A stretch of DNA of 31,774 bases from RGIG3009 sp964470515 (GCA_964470515.1 CAYYDD010000010.1:1-31774); one strand, 5' to 3'; shown: positions 21,116 through 30,042, counted from the stretch's first letter. The notes: generated by a model from the letters alone, not told the origin. Translations and numbers: made by a program.

Positions 21116-21144
21116 AACGCCCCGCCATTCGATGGTGGGGCGTT
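21116..21144 (+). terminator. Probable terminator of the 19906 gene
   Basis: A 13-base-pair stem with one G-T pair (21116-21128 with 21132-21144) and a TCG loop, just after the stop codon. The T run after it is poor. Confidence 0.6.
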
Positions 21145-21160
21145 GTGCTATAAGCAAAGA

Positions 21161-21190
21161 AAAAAGCACTTGCGTGAGCAAGTGCTTTTT
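21161..21190. terminator. Terminator of tRNA-Gly (bidirectional)
   Basis: A 13-base-pair stem (21161-21173 with 21178-21190), a GTGA loop, and A5 and T5 ends. It lies directly after the minus-strand tRNA. Confidence 0.88.
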
Positions 21191-21191
21191 G

Positions 21192-21267
21192 TGGAGCGGC
21201 TTACGAGGCTCGAACTCGCTACCTCCACCTTGGCAAGGTGGCGCTCTACCAGATGAGCTAAAGCCGC
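21192..21267 (-). tRNA. tRNA-Gly (GCC anticodon)
   Basis: On the minus strand the 76 bases fold as a full cloverleaf. The acceptor GCGGCTT pairs with AAGCCGC, followed by the discriminator and encoded CCA (TCCA). The anticodon stem CCACC/GGTGG encloses TTGCCAA, giving anticodon GCC. The T loop GTTCGAGCC is present. Confidence 0.95.
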
Positions 21268-21328
21268 AAGTGCAAGAGTGAGTATACCATAGCCCGCCCG
21301 GTTTGTCAAGGGTATTTTTTGAAAATTA

Positions 21329-22054
21329 TCAATGCCGTGTTTTGTCGTCAAAGCACTCGCAGAAACGCGCACTGAATGCCGGCGCTTCACCGCCGGCGTA
21401 CAGATGCGATACGTCGCCCATACCGGTACAACGCAGGGAGGCGATGCCGCGCACGCGCTCCTCGGTATAAAACGTTGTGACGGCCGTGGGGGCAGTGCAG
21501 GCGTTTTGCCAGATGGTGTACGGCGAGCAGTGCATCAGGTGCGACAGCAGCACGCCGGACACCCCGTAATGGCATACGAACACCAGCGTTTTGTGGGATG
21601 GCTCCAGCACGTCATAATGGCAGCCGTGGCGACGGTAGCCGTGGGCTTCCAGCACCGCGTCCAGCGCGGCACATACCGTGTCGTATGCTTCGCCCGCACC
21701 GGCCGCCTTCAGCACGGGGTGTTCCCGCCAAGCGGTGGGGGAGTACAGCTCCGGGTTTTCGCTCATATACGCCGGGTGCTGATCCCAGCACAGCGAGCCT
21801 TCACGCTCATACGGCGGGTACACGGCCACGTAGCTGAACTCCCGTAGCCATTCGCAGTATTCGGCGGTCAGCCCCGACCGTTCCAACGTCGGCTGGGCGG
21901 TCAGTTGCGCACGCCCCATCGTGGAGCAGTACACGGCCGAGATATCCTCACGGCACAGCCGGTCAGCGAGCAGCTCGGCCTCGCGTTTTCCTTTTTCGGT
22001 GAGTCCGTCAATGGCATAATCCGGATCCCCGTGCCGTACGATCATCAGCTTCAT
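21329..22054 (-). CDS. Histidine phosphatase superfamily protein (phosphoglycerate mutase-like)
   Basis: A 241-residue protein starting MKLMIVRHGDPDYAIDGLTEKGKREAELLADRL, the RHG active-site motif whose His is phosphorylated in catalysis. The second conserved His is in VFVCHYGVSGVLLSHLM, and the sequence between (ISAVYCSTMGRAQLTA) supplies the usual Arg. The ATG at 22054 is chosen because it begins the conserved domain and has AAAGG upstream; the 11 extra upstream codons include the promoter -10 region. The substrate cannot be told; members act on phosphosugars, nucleotides or cobalamin precursors. It is a single gene, divergent from the ABC exporter. Confidence 0.9.
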   Translation of the reverse strand: MKLMIVRHGDPDYAIDGLTEKGKREAELLADRLCREDISAVYCSTMGRAQLTAQPTLERSGLTAEYCEWLREFSYVAVYPPYEREGSLCWDQHPAYMSENPELYSPTAWREHPVLKAAGAGEAYDTVCAALDAVLEAHGYRRHGCHYDVLEPSHKTLVFVCHYGVSGVLLSHLMHCSPYTIWQNACTAPTAVTTFYTEERVRGIASLRCTGMGDVSHLYAGGEAPAFSARFCECFDDKTRH

Positions 22055-22077
22055 AGCAATCAACCTTTCTTGTCGAT

Positions 22078-22106
22078 AGTGTAACATATTTACGAAAAAC
22101 TGACAA
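22078..22106 (-). promoter_or_regulatory. Promoter of the histidine phosphatase gene
   Basis: On the minus strand, TTGTCA (22101-22106), 17 bases and TACACT (22078-22083). Confidence 0.7.
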
Positions 22107-22143
22107 GGCGTTTTTATTTACAAAAATTTCACATCCTATCGTA

Positions 22144-22172
22144 TTGAATTGGTTGCCGAAAAATGGTATAAT
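22144..22172 (+). promoter_or_regulatory. Promoter of the ABC exporter operon
   Basis: TTGAAT (22144-22149), 17 bases and a perfect TATAAT (22167-22172), 33 bases before the ATG. Confidence 0.8.
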
Positions 22173-22205
22173 TCTAAAGTATGCTTTAAGGAAGGAGCAA
22201 AGCCT

Positions 22206-23948
22206 ATGATAAAAAGACTTATTCGCTGTGTTCGCGAATACCGTTTGCCTTCGATCCTGACCTTGGTCTTCATCGTGGGCGAAGCAATTATTGAATGCTT
22301 GATCCCGTTTATCACCGCTAACCTCATCAACCGTATCGAAGCCGGTGCGCAGGTGCCGGAGATCGTAAAGATCGGCGTGATGTTGGTTGTGATGGCGGTG
22401 CTGTCGCTGTGCTGCGGTGCTATTGCGGCGTACACCTGTGCCAAGGCATCGGCGGGATTTGCCAAAAATGTCCGTCACGACGTGTTTCATCAGGTGCAGG
22501 CCTTTTCGTTCCGCAACATTGATAAGTTCTCCACCTCGTCGCTGGTCACACGTCTGACGACGGATATCAACAACGTGCAGATGTCGTATATGATGATTAT
22601 CCGCACTGCGATCCGTGCACCGATGCTGCTTATTTTCTCCATCGTGATGGCGTATATTATGGGAGGCGCGTTGGCGACCTCGTTCGTGGTCATCGTACCT
22701 GTGCTGGCCTTTGGCCTGCTACTTGTGGCGCGTAAGGCGATGCCGGCCTTTCGCCGCGTGTTCAAGAAGTACGACCGATTGAACGAATCCATCGAGGAAA
22801 ACGTGCGCGGTATGCGTGTGGTCAAGGGCTTCTCGCGCGAGGGCTATGAGAAGGACAAGTTCCGCACGGCTGCTGAGGATATTCGCGACGATTTCACCCG
22901 CGCCGAGCGCATCGTGGCACTCAACTCGCCGCTGATGCAGTTCTGCGTGTACTTCAATATGATCTTCGTGCTCATTGTCGGCTCGATGCTGGTTATCCGG
23001 AGCGGAGGCTCGCTTATCAACGTGGGTGAGATTACCGCCATGCTGACCTACGGTATGCAGATCCTGATGCAGCTGATGATGCTGTCGATGATCTACGTGA
23101 TGCTCACGATGTCGTCGGAATCCATCAAGCGTATCACCGAGGTGCTGGATGAGATCTCCACCCTGACAGATCCTGCTGACCCGGTATACGAGGTGGCTGA
23201 CGGATCCATTGATTTCAACGGCGTCAGCTTCAAGTATTCCGAGGAGGCCGGCCGCTTTGCGCTGGAGGGTGTCGATCTGCACGTCCGCTCCGGTATGACG
23301 GTGGGCATTCTGGGCGGTACCGGCTCGAGTAAGACCACGCTGGTGCAGCTCATCCCGCGTTTGTATGACGTGACCGAGGGTCAAGTCAAGGTAGGCGGCG
23401 TGGACGTGCGTGATTATGATCTGGATACCCTGCGCGGCGCGGTCGCGATGGTGCTGCAAAAAAACCTGCTGTTCTCCGGCACTATCAAGGAGAATCTGCG
23501 CTGGGGCAACGAGGAGGCCACCGATGACGAGATCATCGAGGCTTGCCGCTTAGCGCAGGCAGACGAGTTTGTGCGCGCTTTCCCCGATGGGTACGATACC
23601 TTTATCGAGCAGGGTGGCACCAACGTGTCCGGTGGCCAGAAGCAGCGTTTGTGCATTGCGCGTGCGTTGTTGAAAAAGCCGAAGATTCTGATTTTGGATG
23701 ACTCCACCAGTGCGGTGGATACCCGTACCGACGCGCTGATCCGCGACGGCTTTAAACGGTATATTCCCGAGACCACCAAGATCATCATTGCCCAGCGTGT
23801 AGCCTCGGTGCAGGATGCCGATCTCATTCTGGTGCTGGATAACGGTCGCATCGTGTCAGCCGGTAACCACGACGAGCTGTTGCAGTCGAGTGATATCTAC
23901 CGCGAGGTGTACGAGCAGCAGACGCACGGAGGTGAGAGCGATGAGTAA
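22206..23948 (+). CDS. ABC exporter half-transporter, subunit with degenerate ATP site
   Basis: A 580-residue exporter with six membrane helices (residues about 1-320) fused to an ATPase domain. Walker A is GGTGSSKTT at about 370, the signature is VSGGQKQR, and Walker B is ILILDDSTSAVDT. The residue after the Walker B Asp498 is Asp499 where the catalytic Glu is expected, the mark of the non-hydrolysing site in heterodimeric exporters such as LmrCD, BmrCD and TM287/288. The H-loop region reads IIAQRVASV, with Gln in place of the usual His. The ATG at 22206 has GAAGGAG upstream. It overlaps the partner gene by eight bases. Substrate unknown; drugs, lipids or peptides are possible. Confidence 0.93.
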   Translation: MIKRLIRCVREYRLPSILTLVFIVGEAIIECLIPFITANLINRIEAGAQVPEIVKIGVMLVVMAVLSLCCGAIAAYTCAKASAGFAKNVRHDVFHQVQAFSFRNIDKFSTSSLVTRLTTDINNVQMSYMMIIRTAIRAPMLLIFSIVMAYIMGGALATSFVVIVPVLAFGLLLVARKAMPAFRRVFKKYDRLNESIEENVRGMRVVKGFSREGYEKDKFRTAAEDIRDDFTRAERIVALNSPLMQFCVYFNMIFVLIVGSMLVIRSGGSLINVGEITAMLTYGMQILMQLMMLSMIYVMLTMSSESIKRITEVLDEISTLTDPADPVYEVADGSIDFNGVSFKYSEEAGRFALEGVDLHVRSGMTVGILGGTGSSKTTLVQLIPRLYDVTEGQVKVGGVDVRDYDLDTLRGAVAMVLQKNLLFSGTIKENLRWGNEEATDDEIIEACRLAQADEFVRAFPDGYDTFIEQGGTNVSGGQKQRLCIARALLKKPKILILDDSTSAVDTRTDALIRDGFKRYIPETTKIIIAQRVASVQDADLILVLDNGRIVSAGNHDELLQSSDIYREVYEQQTHGGESDE

Positions 23949-25881
23949 GCCGATGGGCGGCCCGATGAGAGGGCCTCAGCCGCGCGGTATGCGGAAGATG
24001 AATTTCCGCTCGCTCGGCCGTGTTATCAAGCTGCTGTTCCGTTCCTATCCCGTGTTAGTCCCCCTGGCGATGTGCTGTATCGTGTTTGCCTCGCTGGTAT
24101 CGTCCATTCCCTCTATCTTCACGCAGAAGGTGCTGGCTATCGTTACCGATCATATGGAGGTCGGTAATTTGGATTGGGCAGTCGCCCGGACCGAGATACT
24201 GCCGCTGGTCGGTATCCTGATCGCGCTGTACGCGGTGTCGATCGTCGTTATCACGCTGCAAGGTCAGCTGATGGCGTATATCACGCAGGGTTTTTTGAGC
24301 AAACTGCGCTGTAAGATGTTTGACGATATGCAGGACTTGCCCATCAAGTATTTCGATACCCACAAGCACGGCGATATTATGAGCCATTATACCAACGATA
24401 TCGACACGCTGCGTCAGTTGGTGTCGCAATCGTTGCCGAGCCTGTTGCAGTCGTCGCTGATCGTTATTACGGTGCTGTCCATTATGCTGTACTACAGTGT
24501 GTGGATGACGCTGGTGGTGCTGTGCGGTGTGGCGCTGATGTTTATCGTGTCCGGCAAGGTCGGCGGCGGATCTGCCAAGTATTTTATCCGCCAGCAAAAG
24601 GCTGTCGGTAAGACCGAGGGCTATGTGCAGGAGATGATGAACGGTCAGAAGGTCATCAAGGTGTTTAGCCGCGAGGAGCGGGCGTGCGAGGAGTTTGACC
24701 GCATCAACGATGAGCTGTTTGAGGACAGCTTCCGCGCACATGCGTATGCCAATATCCTCGGCCCCATCGTGATGAACATCGGTAACATTCTGTATGTGCT
24801 GATCGCCATCGTCGGCGGTATCTTCCTTGCCTCGGATGTGCCGAACGTCAGTATTTCGGGTATGGCGTTTGAGATCTCACTCGTCGTGCCGTTCCTCAAT
24901 ATGACCAAACAGTTCACCGGTAACGTCAACCAGTTCTCGCAGCAGATCAATCACGTAGCGATGGCACTGGCCGGTGCAGAGCGTATGTTCGCGCTGATGG
25001 ATGAGCCTGCGGAGACCGACGAAGGGTATGTGACACTGGTCAACGCCGAAGTCGCCGAGGACGGCGCCATCACCGAACGTGCCCACCGAACAGGTCACTG
25101 GGCGTGGAAGCATCCGCACTCCGACGGCACGCTGACTTACACGCTGCTGCGCGGCGACGTGACGCTGCAAAACGTGGATTTTGGCTACGAGGAAGGCAAG
25201 CAGGTGTTGCACGATGTGTCGGTGTACGCCGAGCCGGGTCAGAAGGTCGCCTTTGTGGGTGCGACGGGCGCGGGTAAGACGACTATCACCAACCTCATCA
25301 ACCGTTTTTACGATATTGCCGACGGCAAGATTCGGTACGACGGTATCAACATCAACAAGATCCGCAAGAGTGACCTGCGCCGTTCGCTCGGCATGGTGCT
25401 ACAGGATACCAACCTGTTCACCGGCACGGTGATGGACAACATCCGCTACGGTCGTCTGGATGCTACCGACGAGGAATGCCGTGAGGCGGCGCGTCTGGTG
25501 GGTGCGGATGATTTCATCACCCGCCTGCCGCAGGGGTACGATACCGAGCTTGCGAATAACGGCGCCAATCTGTCGCAGGGTCAGCGTCAGCTTATTGCTA
25601 TCGCGCGTGCCGCGGTCGCTGACCCGCCCGTGATGATCCTGGACGAGGCGACCTCGTCGGTCGATACCCGTACCGAGGCCATCGTGTCCCGCGGTATGGA
25701 TAAGCTGATGGAGGGTCGCACCGTGTTCGTTATCGCGCACCGTCTGTCCACCGTTAAAAACTCCGATGTTATTATGGTGCTGGAAAAGGGCCGCATCATT
25801 GAGCGCGGCAGCCATGATAAGCTGATCGCCGAGCGCGGCACCTATTATCAGCTGTATACGGGTGCGTTTGAATTGGAATAA
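23941..25881 (+). CDS. ABC exporter half-transporter, catalytic subunit
   Basis: A 646-residue exporter half with an extra N-terminal Gly/Pro/Met/Arg-rich cytoplasmic segment (MSKPMGGPMRGPQPRGMRKMN), six membrane helices and a complete ATPase domain. Walker A is GATGAGKTT, the signature is LSQGQRQ, Walker B is VMILDEATSSVDT with catalytic Glu569, and the H-loop is IAHRLSTV. It pairs with the upstream subunit, whose own ATP site is degenerate. A roughly 40-residue insert (EDGAITERAHRTGHWAWKH) lies between membrane and ATPase domains. The start at 23941 has GGAGGTGAGAGCG just before it and overlaps the upstream stop. A bidirectional terminator follows. Confidence 0.95.
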   Translation: MSKPMGGPMRGPQPRGMRKMNFRSLGRVIKLLFRSYPVLVPLAMCCIVFASLVSSIPSIFTQKVLAIVTDHMEVGNLDWAVARTEILPLVGILIALYAVSIVVITLQGQLMAYITQGFLSKLRCKMFDDMQDLPIKYFDTHKHGDIMSHYTNDIDTLRQLVSQSLPSLLQSSLIVITVLSIMLYYSVWMTLVVLCGVALMFIVSGKVGGGSAKYFIRQQKAVGKTEGYVQEMMNGQKVIKVFSREERACEEFDRINDELFEDSFRAHAYANILGPIVMNIGNILYVLIAIVGGIFLASDVPNVSISGMAFEISLVVPFLNMTKQFTGNVNQFSQQINHVAMALAGAERMFALMDEPAETDEGYVTLVNAEVAEDGAITERAHRTGHWAWKHPHSDGTLTYTLLRGDVTLQNVDFGYEEGKQVLHDVSVYAEPGQKVAFVGATGAGKTTITNLINRFYDIADGKIRYDGININKIRKSDLRRSLGMVLQDTNLFTGTVMDNIRYGRLDATDEECREAARLVGADDFITRLPQGYDTELANNGANLSQGQRQLIAIARAAVADPPVMILDEATSSVDTRTEAIVSRGMDKLMEGRTVFVIAHRLSTVKNSDVIMVLEKGRIIERGSHDKLIAERGTYYQLYTGAFELE

Positions 25882-25925
25882 TCCCCAAACAGCCGATTAG
25901 GCAGCGAATACCTTGGTTTAATACA

Positions 25926-25954
25926 AAAAAGACCGGTCGTCGACCGGTCTTTTT
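25926..25954. terminator. Bidirectional terminator after the ABC exporter
   Basis: A 12-base-pair stem (25926-25937 with 25943-25954) with a CGTCG loop, A5 on the left and T5 on the right. It separates the convergent exporter operon and the DUF1963 gene. Confidence 0.9.
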
Positions 25955-25955
25955 G

Positions 25956-26627
25956 CTATCCCGCTTGGTCAAATAATACCAATACCTGATGAATGTCGCG
26001 CTTCTCAAATTCCAGCTCGTCCACTAAGAAATACACATACGCGCCGTCCGGACCGAAGACTGTTTCCTCGGGGCTGATGCGCAGCAGAGGAAAGCAGTAT
26101 TCGGGATCGTTTTCCACCAGACGGAAGCTGTCCTCGCTCAGCGGGTACGTATTGATGCGTCCGCCGACGATGATACCTGGGAAATCCGTCTCGCCCAGCG
26201 GTAGACCGATATCGTCACCCGGCATCTCCAACACGGCGCCGCTCCCCTCGTACCGACCTTCGCTCAAGCCGAAGCGGTTATCCTCATCGGTGAAAAACGC
26301 ACCCTCGGGACGCTCGGCATCGTAATCAATGCTGTCATAAAACCGCACACAGACCGCCGAGCGACCGTGCATACCGCTCTCCTCCACGGTGTCGGCGACA
26401 AAGATCTGCATCATTCCGGCTTCGGGAAAGCCCGGCAACGTCGGAAATTCTTCAAAATTTATCTGGAACAGCAGGGTCATCGGGTCGCCGTTGTCGTCCG
26501 TCGGCAGGCAGTCACCCTCCGGCAGATACGGTATTCCCAAGGTTTTGGTGTCGCACAGCTCTGCGTGTTCGTCGCAATAGTAGGTCTCATCGCTTTGCAA
26601 AAAATACGCTGCCAGTTTTCGATCCAT
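25956..26627 (-). CDS. DUF1963 (YwqG-like) family protein
   Basis: A 223-residue acidic cytoplasmic protein. LGIPYLPEGDCLPTDDNGDPMTLLFQINFEEFPTLPGFPEAGMMQIFVA matches the core of DUF1963/YwqG, where proteins resemble SUKH-like immunity folds and have no firm enzymatic role. The C-terminus VYFLVDELEFEKRDIHQVLVLFDQAG is also typical. The ATG at 26627 is chosen over the GTG at 26636 because AGGAG lies eight bases before the ATG and touches the GTG. It starts 11 bases after the stop of the dGTPase-like gene, so the two probably form one operon. Confidence 0.88.
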   Translation of the reverse strand: MDRKLAAYFLQSDETYYCDEHAELCDTKTLGIPYLPEGDCLPTDDNGDPMTLLFQINFEEFPTLPGFPEAGMMQIFVADTVEESGMHGRSAVCVRFYDSIDYDAERPEGAFFTDEDNRFGLSEGRYEGSGAVLEMPGDDIGLPLGETDFPGIIVGGRINTYPLSEDSFRLVENDPEYCFPLLRISPEETVFGPDGAYVYFLVDELEFEKRDIHQVLVLFDQAG

Positions 26628-26638
26628 TCCGTTCACTC

Positions 26639-27835
26639 CTATTCAAAATAGCCTTTGTACTCAATGGTCATAGCGCTGTCCGGGAATAAATGTGCGTACA
26701 GATCGATGAAATAATCGTCTGTCATACTCGCAATGTAATCCGTTACGAGCTGATGGGGCTCGGTGTTGGCATACGGCACCGCCCGTGGGTAGTGCGCATT
26801 TTCGATGAAGGCGATGTGATGCGTGAAGATGGGGGAGTCGGTACAGCCGTCTCTAAGATCGCGCAGCAACCGTTCATATAGCTCACCCATCATCGGCCGC
26901 ACACGATGCTCCAGCACGTCACGCACTGCGCTGTTTTTGTATATCAGCGTGTAATTGTCGGTCTTGGCCTGCTTCAGCGCCTCGAAATGTGCCTCATCCA
27001 TCGCAATATACGGCTGACCGTAGCTGTTTTCCACAATATTGATCATGAGATTGTTCAGGATCTCCGCGTTGTAGGTGCCCAGCATTCCGTCCGCAAACGC
27101 GCTGTTGTCGATCAGCTCGGCACGCTCGGCATCCTGCCGATCCTTGCCGAGATATGCAATAATATCCGCAATGCGCATCACACAGCCCTCTAAGGTCGCC
27201 GGTGTCAGCCGACGCACGTTCCCTTTATCAAGATAGCACGCTTCGAGCTGCTTGTCAAATTCCGCAAAGCCCGACAGCGGCTTCGGATGATACTCGCACA
27301 ACTCCAGCTCGCCGTCGTGTGCGGCGATTCCGTTTAATACCTGTAGGCTCAGATTGACCGGATAGATCGTATCCAGCACCCGTACCGAATGAACGTTATG
27401 GCTGAAATGCCGCCCCGTGTGGGCGTACAGTAGCTCGTCCAGGTAGGTTTCTCCCGCGTGACCGAACGGCGTGTGACCGATATCGTGTCCCAGCGCGATG
27501 GCCTCGATAAGATCGGCGTTTAAATTCAGCGCCCGTCCGATGGTACGCGCGATGCGGGAGACCAGTTGCACGTGCAGTGCACGGCGGGTGATGTCGTCGT
27601 TCTTATAGAACGAAAACACTTGCGTTTTATCGGCATAGCGATTATAATACGGGCAGTGCATAATAGCATCAATATCCCGGACAAACGCGGGACGCACCAC
27701 GTTGCCGGTGTTGCGCGCGCCGTCCCGCCGCACGGCGGCATCGTCCTGCGCACCCATCGTCGGCATAGCGCCGCTTGCACGGTCATACTCGATGCGACGG
27801 GCCATTTCCTCGGACAGACTTTCATACTTTAGCAC
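26639..27835 (-). CDS. HD-domain deoxyguanosinetriphosphate triphosphohydrolase-like protein
   Basis: A 398-residue protein of the dGTPase-like family, which removes triphosphate from dNTPs and helps balance nucleotide pools. The HD metal site is visible: RRALHVQLVSRIARTIGRAL (first His), ALGHDIGHTPFGHAGE (His-Asp pair), NHNVHSVRVLD-like SHNVHSVRVLDTI, and MRIADIIAYLGKD with the last Asp. The start is a GTG at 27835 because GGAGG lies seven bases upstream; the longer frame upstream crosses the promoter. It is a typical length for the clostridial group. DUF1963 follows in the same operon. Its natural substrate may be any dNTP. Confidence 0.92.
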   Translation of the reverse strand: MLKYESLSEEMARRIEYDRASGAMPTMGAQDDAAVRRDGARNTGNVVRPAFVRDIDAIMHCPYYNRYADKTQVFSFYKNDDITRRALHVQLVSRIARTIGRALNLNADLIEAIALGHDIGHTPFGHAGETYLDELLYAHTGRHFSHNVHSVRVLDTIYPVNLSLQVLNGIAAHDGELELCEYHPKPLSGFAEFDKQLEACYLDKGNVRRLTPATLEGCVMRIADIIAYLGKDRQDAERAELIDNSAFADGMLGTYNAEILNNLMINIVENSYGQPYIAMDEAHFEALKQAKTDNYTLIYKNSAVRDVLEHRVRPMMGELYERLLRDLRDGCTDSPIFTHHIAFIENAHYPRAVPYANTEPHQLVTDYIASMTDDYFIDLYAHLFPDSAMTIEYKGYFE

Positions 27836-27854
27836 GCTATCACCTCCTACTATC

Positions 27855-27883
27855 AGCATACCACACTTTTCGACGGTTTTCAA
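27855..27883 (-). promoter_or_regulatory. Promoter of the dGTPase-DUF1963 operon
   Basis: On the minus strand, TTGAAA (27878-27883), 17 bases and TATGCT (27855-27860). The leader is short, about 15 bases before the GTG. Confidence 0.65.
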
Positions 27884-27933
27884 CACTCCCCACAGAAGAT
27901 TTCTGTCGGGAGGGAGCGAGTCAAAATCTTTGC

Positions 27934-27962
27934 TGGACAAGTCCCGCGCCGTGTGCTACAAT
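27934..27962 (+). promoter_or_regulatory. Promoter of the 27990 membrane protein gene
   Basis: TGGACA (27934-27939), 17 bases and TACAAT (27957-27962). The boxes are identical to those at 19844-19872. Confidence 0.7.
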
Positions 27963-27989
27963 AGAACGCAAGGAAAGGGAGGCGTTGGT

Positions 27990-28532
27990 ATGCGCACGGT
28001 GGCAAAGGTCTGTAAGGCGCTGATGTGGGTCGTGCTGGTTATCGGTGTGCTGTTTCAAACGTTGAGCGTGATGGGCATCGAGTATCAGCGAGGCCTCAAC
28101 AATAACAACATTAACACGGTGCCGCTGGTGCTGGCTACCGTCGTGATGGTCATCGCCGTCATCCTGTTTGCGACACTGCAACGTGTTAAGCTGATCCCGT
28201 TGATTATAGCGGCTGTGATGGCGGTGTGCTTTGTGGTGTTGGCGTATTACGTTCAGGTGAAGACCTTGGGCTCCAATCTGGCGGGTGTTGAACAGTACGG
28301 CTACACACTGACGGTCGGCAAGATATTACGTAATAATGCGTTGCTGGCGATCGAGCCCTTCTTGATGTTTCCTATCTGGCTGGTGCACCGCGAAGACCGC
28401 CGCGCCGCCGAGCTGGTTGCGGAGCAGGAGGCTGTGCCCAGCGTTCTCGGCGGGCTCCTCAGTGATTTCACGCTTTCCACCCTGCCGGAGGAAAAAGAAG
28501 TACCGGGGCCCATCAAAAAACGCAAGCAATAA
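27990..28532 (+). CDS. Small multi-pass membrane protein, unknown function
   Basis: A 180-residue protein with about four membrane segments: near residues 8-28 (LMWVVLVIGVLFQTLSVMG), 43-62 (TVPLVLATVVMVIAVILFA), 68-88 (LIPLIIAAVMAVCFVVLAYY) and 115-132 (LLAIEPFLMFPIWLV). A charged, basic C-terminal tail ends PIKKRKQ and is probably cytoplasmic. I do not recognise a family. AAAGGGAGG precedes the ATG at 27990; the frame extends upstream through the promoter and is not used. It is a single-gene unit between a promoter and a terminator. Confidence 0.75.
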   Translation: MRTVAKVCKALMWVVLVIGVLFQTLSVMGIEYQRGLNNNNINTVPLVLATVVMVIAVILFATLQRVKLIPLIIAAVMAVCFVVLAYYVQVKTLGSNLAGVEQYGYTLTVGKILRNNALLAIEPFLMFPIWLVHREDRRAAELVAEQEAVPSVLGGLLSDFTLSTLPEEKEVPGPIKKRKQ

Positions 28533-28536
28533 GGAT

Positions 28537-28563
28537 AGGCCGCACGTGCCGTGCGGCCTTTTT
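28537..28563 (+). terminator. Terminator after the membrane protein gene
   Basis: A 9-base-pair stem (28537-28545 with 28551-28559), a GTGCC loop and five T (28559-28563). It lies only 14 bases before the ATG of the rRNA methyltransferase, whose ribosome site follows the T run, so it may act as an attenuator. Confidence 0.85.
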
Positions 28564-28577
28564 CGGAGGATGAGCCG

Positions 28578-29984
28578 ATGGATCTGTCCCCGCTGTTTCT
28601 CGACCGTATGCGCTACCTGCTCGGTGAACGTTGCGGCGAATTGGATATCTGGCTGAACACGCCGATGCAAACGCGCGGGGTGCGGACAAACACACTCAAA
28701 TGTACCCCCGAACGACTGAACGAACTGTTGCCGTTTGTATTATTTCCGGTACCGTTTGCGGCGACCGGGTTTGTCACAAATGCCGATTTCCGTGCCGGTA
28801 GCGATCCGCTGCACCACGCCGGTGCGTACTATATGCAGGAGCCGTCGGCGATGTCGGCGGTCACTCTGCTGTCCCCGCAGCCCGGCGAGCGGGTGCTGGA
28901 TCTGTGTGCCGCTCCCGGCGGCAAATCCACACAGATCGCCGCGGCACTCGGCCGCACCGGCCTTTTGTGGGCGAATGAGTATATACCTGCCCGTGCCCGC
29001 ATATTAGCACAAAATCTGGAACGTTGCGGCGTGCGCCGTGCCGCCGTGTCGTGCGGGGATACCGTTCGCTTAGCGGAAGCACTACCCGGCTTTTTCGATG
29101 CCGTGTTGGCCGACGTGCCCTGCTCGGGCGAGGGGATGTTCCGCAAGGAGCCGGAAGCGCTGACACACTGGAGTGAAGATCACATCCGTCTTTGCACACA
29201 GCGCAGTGAGGAGATATTGAACAATGCCGCTGTTTGTGTGCGCCCCGGCGGTCGTCTGGTGATCTCCACCTGCACCTTTGCGCCGGAAGAAAACGAGTGG
29301 GCGGTTATCCGTTTCCTGCACACCCACCCCGATTTTACCTTGGAAGAGGCGACACTTCCGTTCGGCCAGGCCGGCTTAGATGCGGATACCGTCGCCCCGT
29401 TCGGCGAGACCGCACTGCTGCCGTTTGCCAAAACGCTGCCGCTGCATTGGTGTCGCCGTATTTTCCCGTGGCACGGGGGAGAGGGGCATTTTCTGGCTCT
29501 GCTGCGCCGCGCGGGTGAAGCCGTTGCACCGACCGTGCACACGGCTTCACCGAATGACCGCACCGGTGCCGTCGTCGCAACCAAAGAGCTGTACGCTGCG
29601 TGCTTTGAGAGCGAGCCGGACGGCGTGCTTGTGCGGGTAGGGGATACGGTGCGTTTGTTGCCGCCGGACTTCCCCGAAGCTCCCGGTGTGCATATCCTCG
29701 CCGCCGGTGTGACCGCCGCGCAGGTCATCAACGGCCGTACCCTGCGGGTCGAGCCGGCACACGCCGTATTTCAATCGGCACAGCCGCAGGATTGCCGTCG
29801 TCTGGTCGATCTGTCGGCTGACGATCCCCGCCTGACCGCTTTCCTGCACGGCGAGGAGTTGCGCGTCGATGCCCCCGATGGCTGGACGGGGGTCGCCGTG
29901 GAGGGACTTCTCACCGGCTTCGGTAAGGTAAGCGGTGGCAAGCTCAAAAATCGTTATCCCAAAGGATTGCGTTTGCTGGGTTGA
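28578..29984 (+). CDS. RsmF-like 16S rRNA m5C methyltransferase (NOL1/NOP2/Sun family)
   Basis: A 468-residue SAM-dependent RNA cytosine-C5 methyltransferase. The SAM site is VLDLCAAPGGKSTQIAAAL at about residues 106-125. The two family cysteines are Cys182 in DVPCSGEGMFRK and the catalytic Cys232 in STCTFAPEENE. The N-terminal RTNTLKCTPERLNELL is the usual RNA-binding lead-in, and the C-terminal 150 residues form the RsmF-type extension ending GFGKVSGGKLKNRYPKGLR. The start at 28578 has GGAGG eight bases upstream. No separate promoter is clear, so it may rely on read-through of the terminator at 28537. The rhaB promoter overlaps its stop. Confidence 0.93.
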   Translation: MDLSPLFLDRMRYLLGERCGELDIWLNTPMQTRGVRTNTLKCTPERLNELLPFVLFPVPFAATGFVTNADFRAGSDPLHHAGAYYMQEPSAMSAVTLLSPQPGERVLDLCAAPGGKSTQIAAALGRTGLLWANEYIPARARILAQNLERCGVRRAAVSCGDTVRLAEALPGFFDAVLADVPCSGEGMFRKEPEALTHWSEDHIRLCTQRSEEILNNAAVCVRPGGRLVISTCTFAPEENEWAVIRFLHTHPDFTLEEATLPFGQAGLDADTVAPFGETALLPFAKTLPLHWCRRIFPWHGGEGHFLALLRRAGEAVAPTVHTASPNDRTGAVVATKELYAACFESEPDGVLVRVGDTVRLLPPDFPEAPGVHILAAGVTAAQVINGRTLRVEPAHAVFQSAQPQDCRRLVDLSADDPRLTAFLHGEELRVDAPDGWTGVAVEGLLTGFGKVSGGKLKNRYPKGLRLLG

Positions 29985-30009
29985 TTTTTTTGCCCGCATT
30001 TGATATACT
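29981..30009 (+). promoter_or_regulatory. Promoter of the rhamnulokinase gene
   Basis: TTGATT (29981-29986, overlapping the upstream stop codon), 17 bases and TATACT (30004-30009). Confidence 0.7.
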
Positions 30010-30042
30010 GAATTGGCAATGAATGGCAGGGAGGCCTTTATA

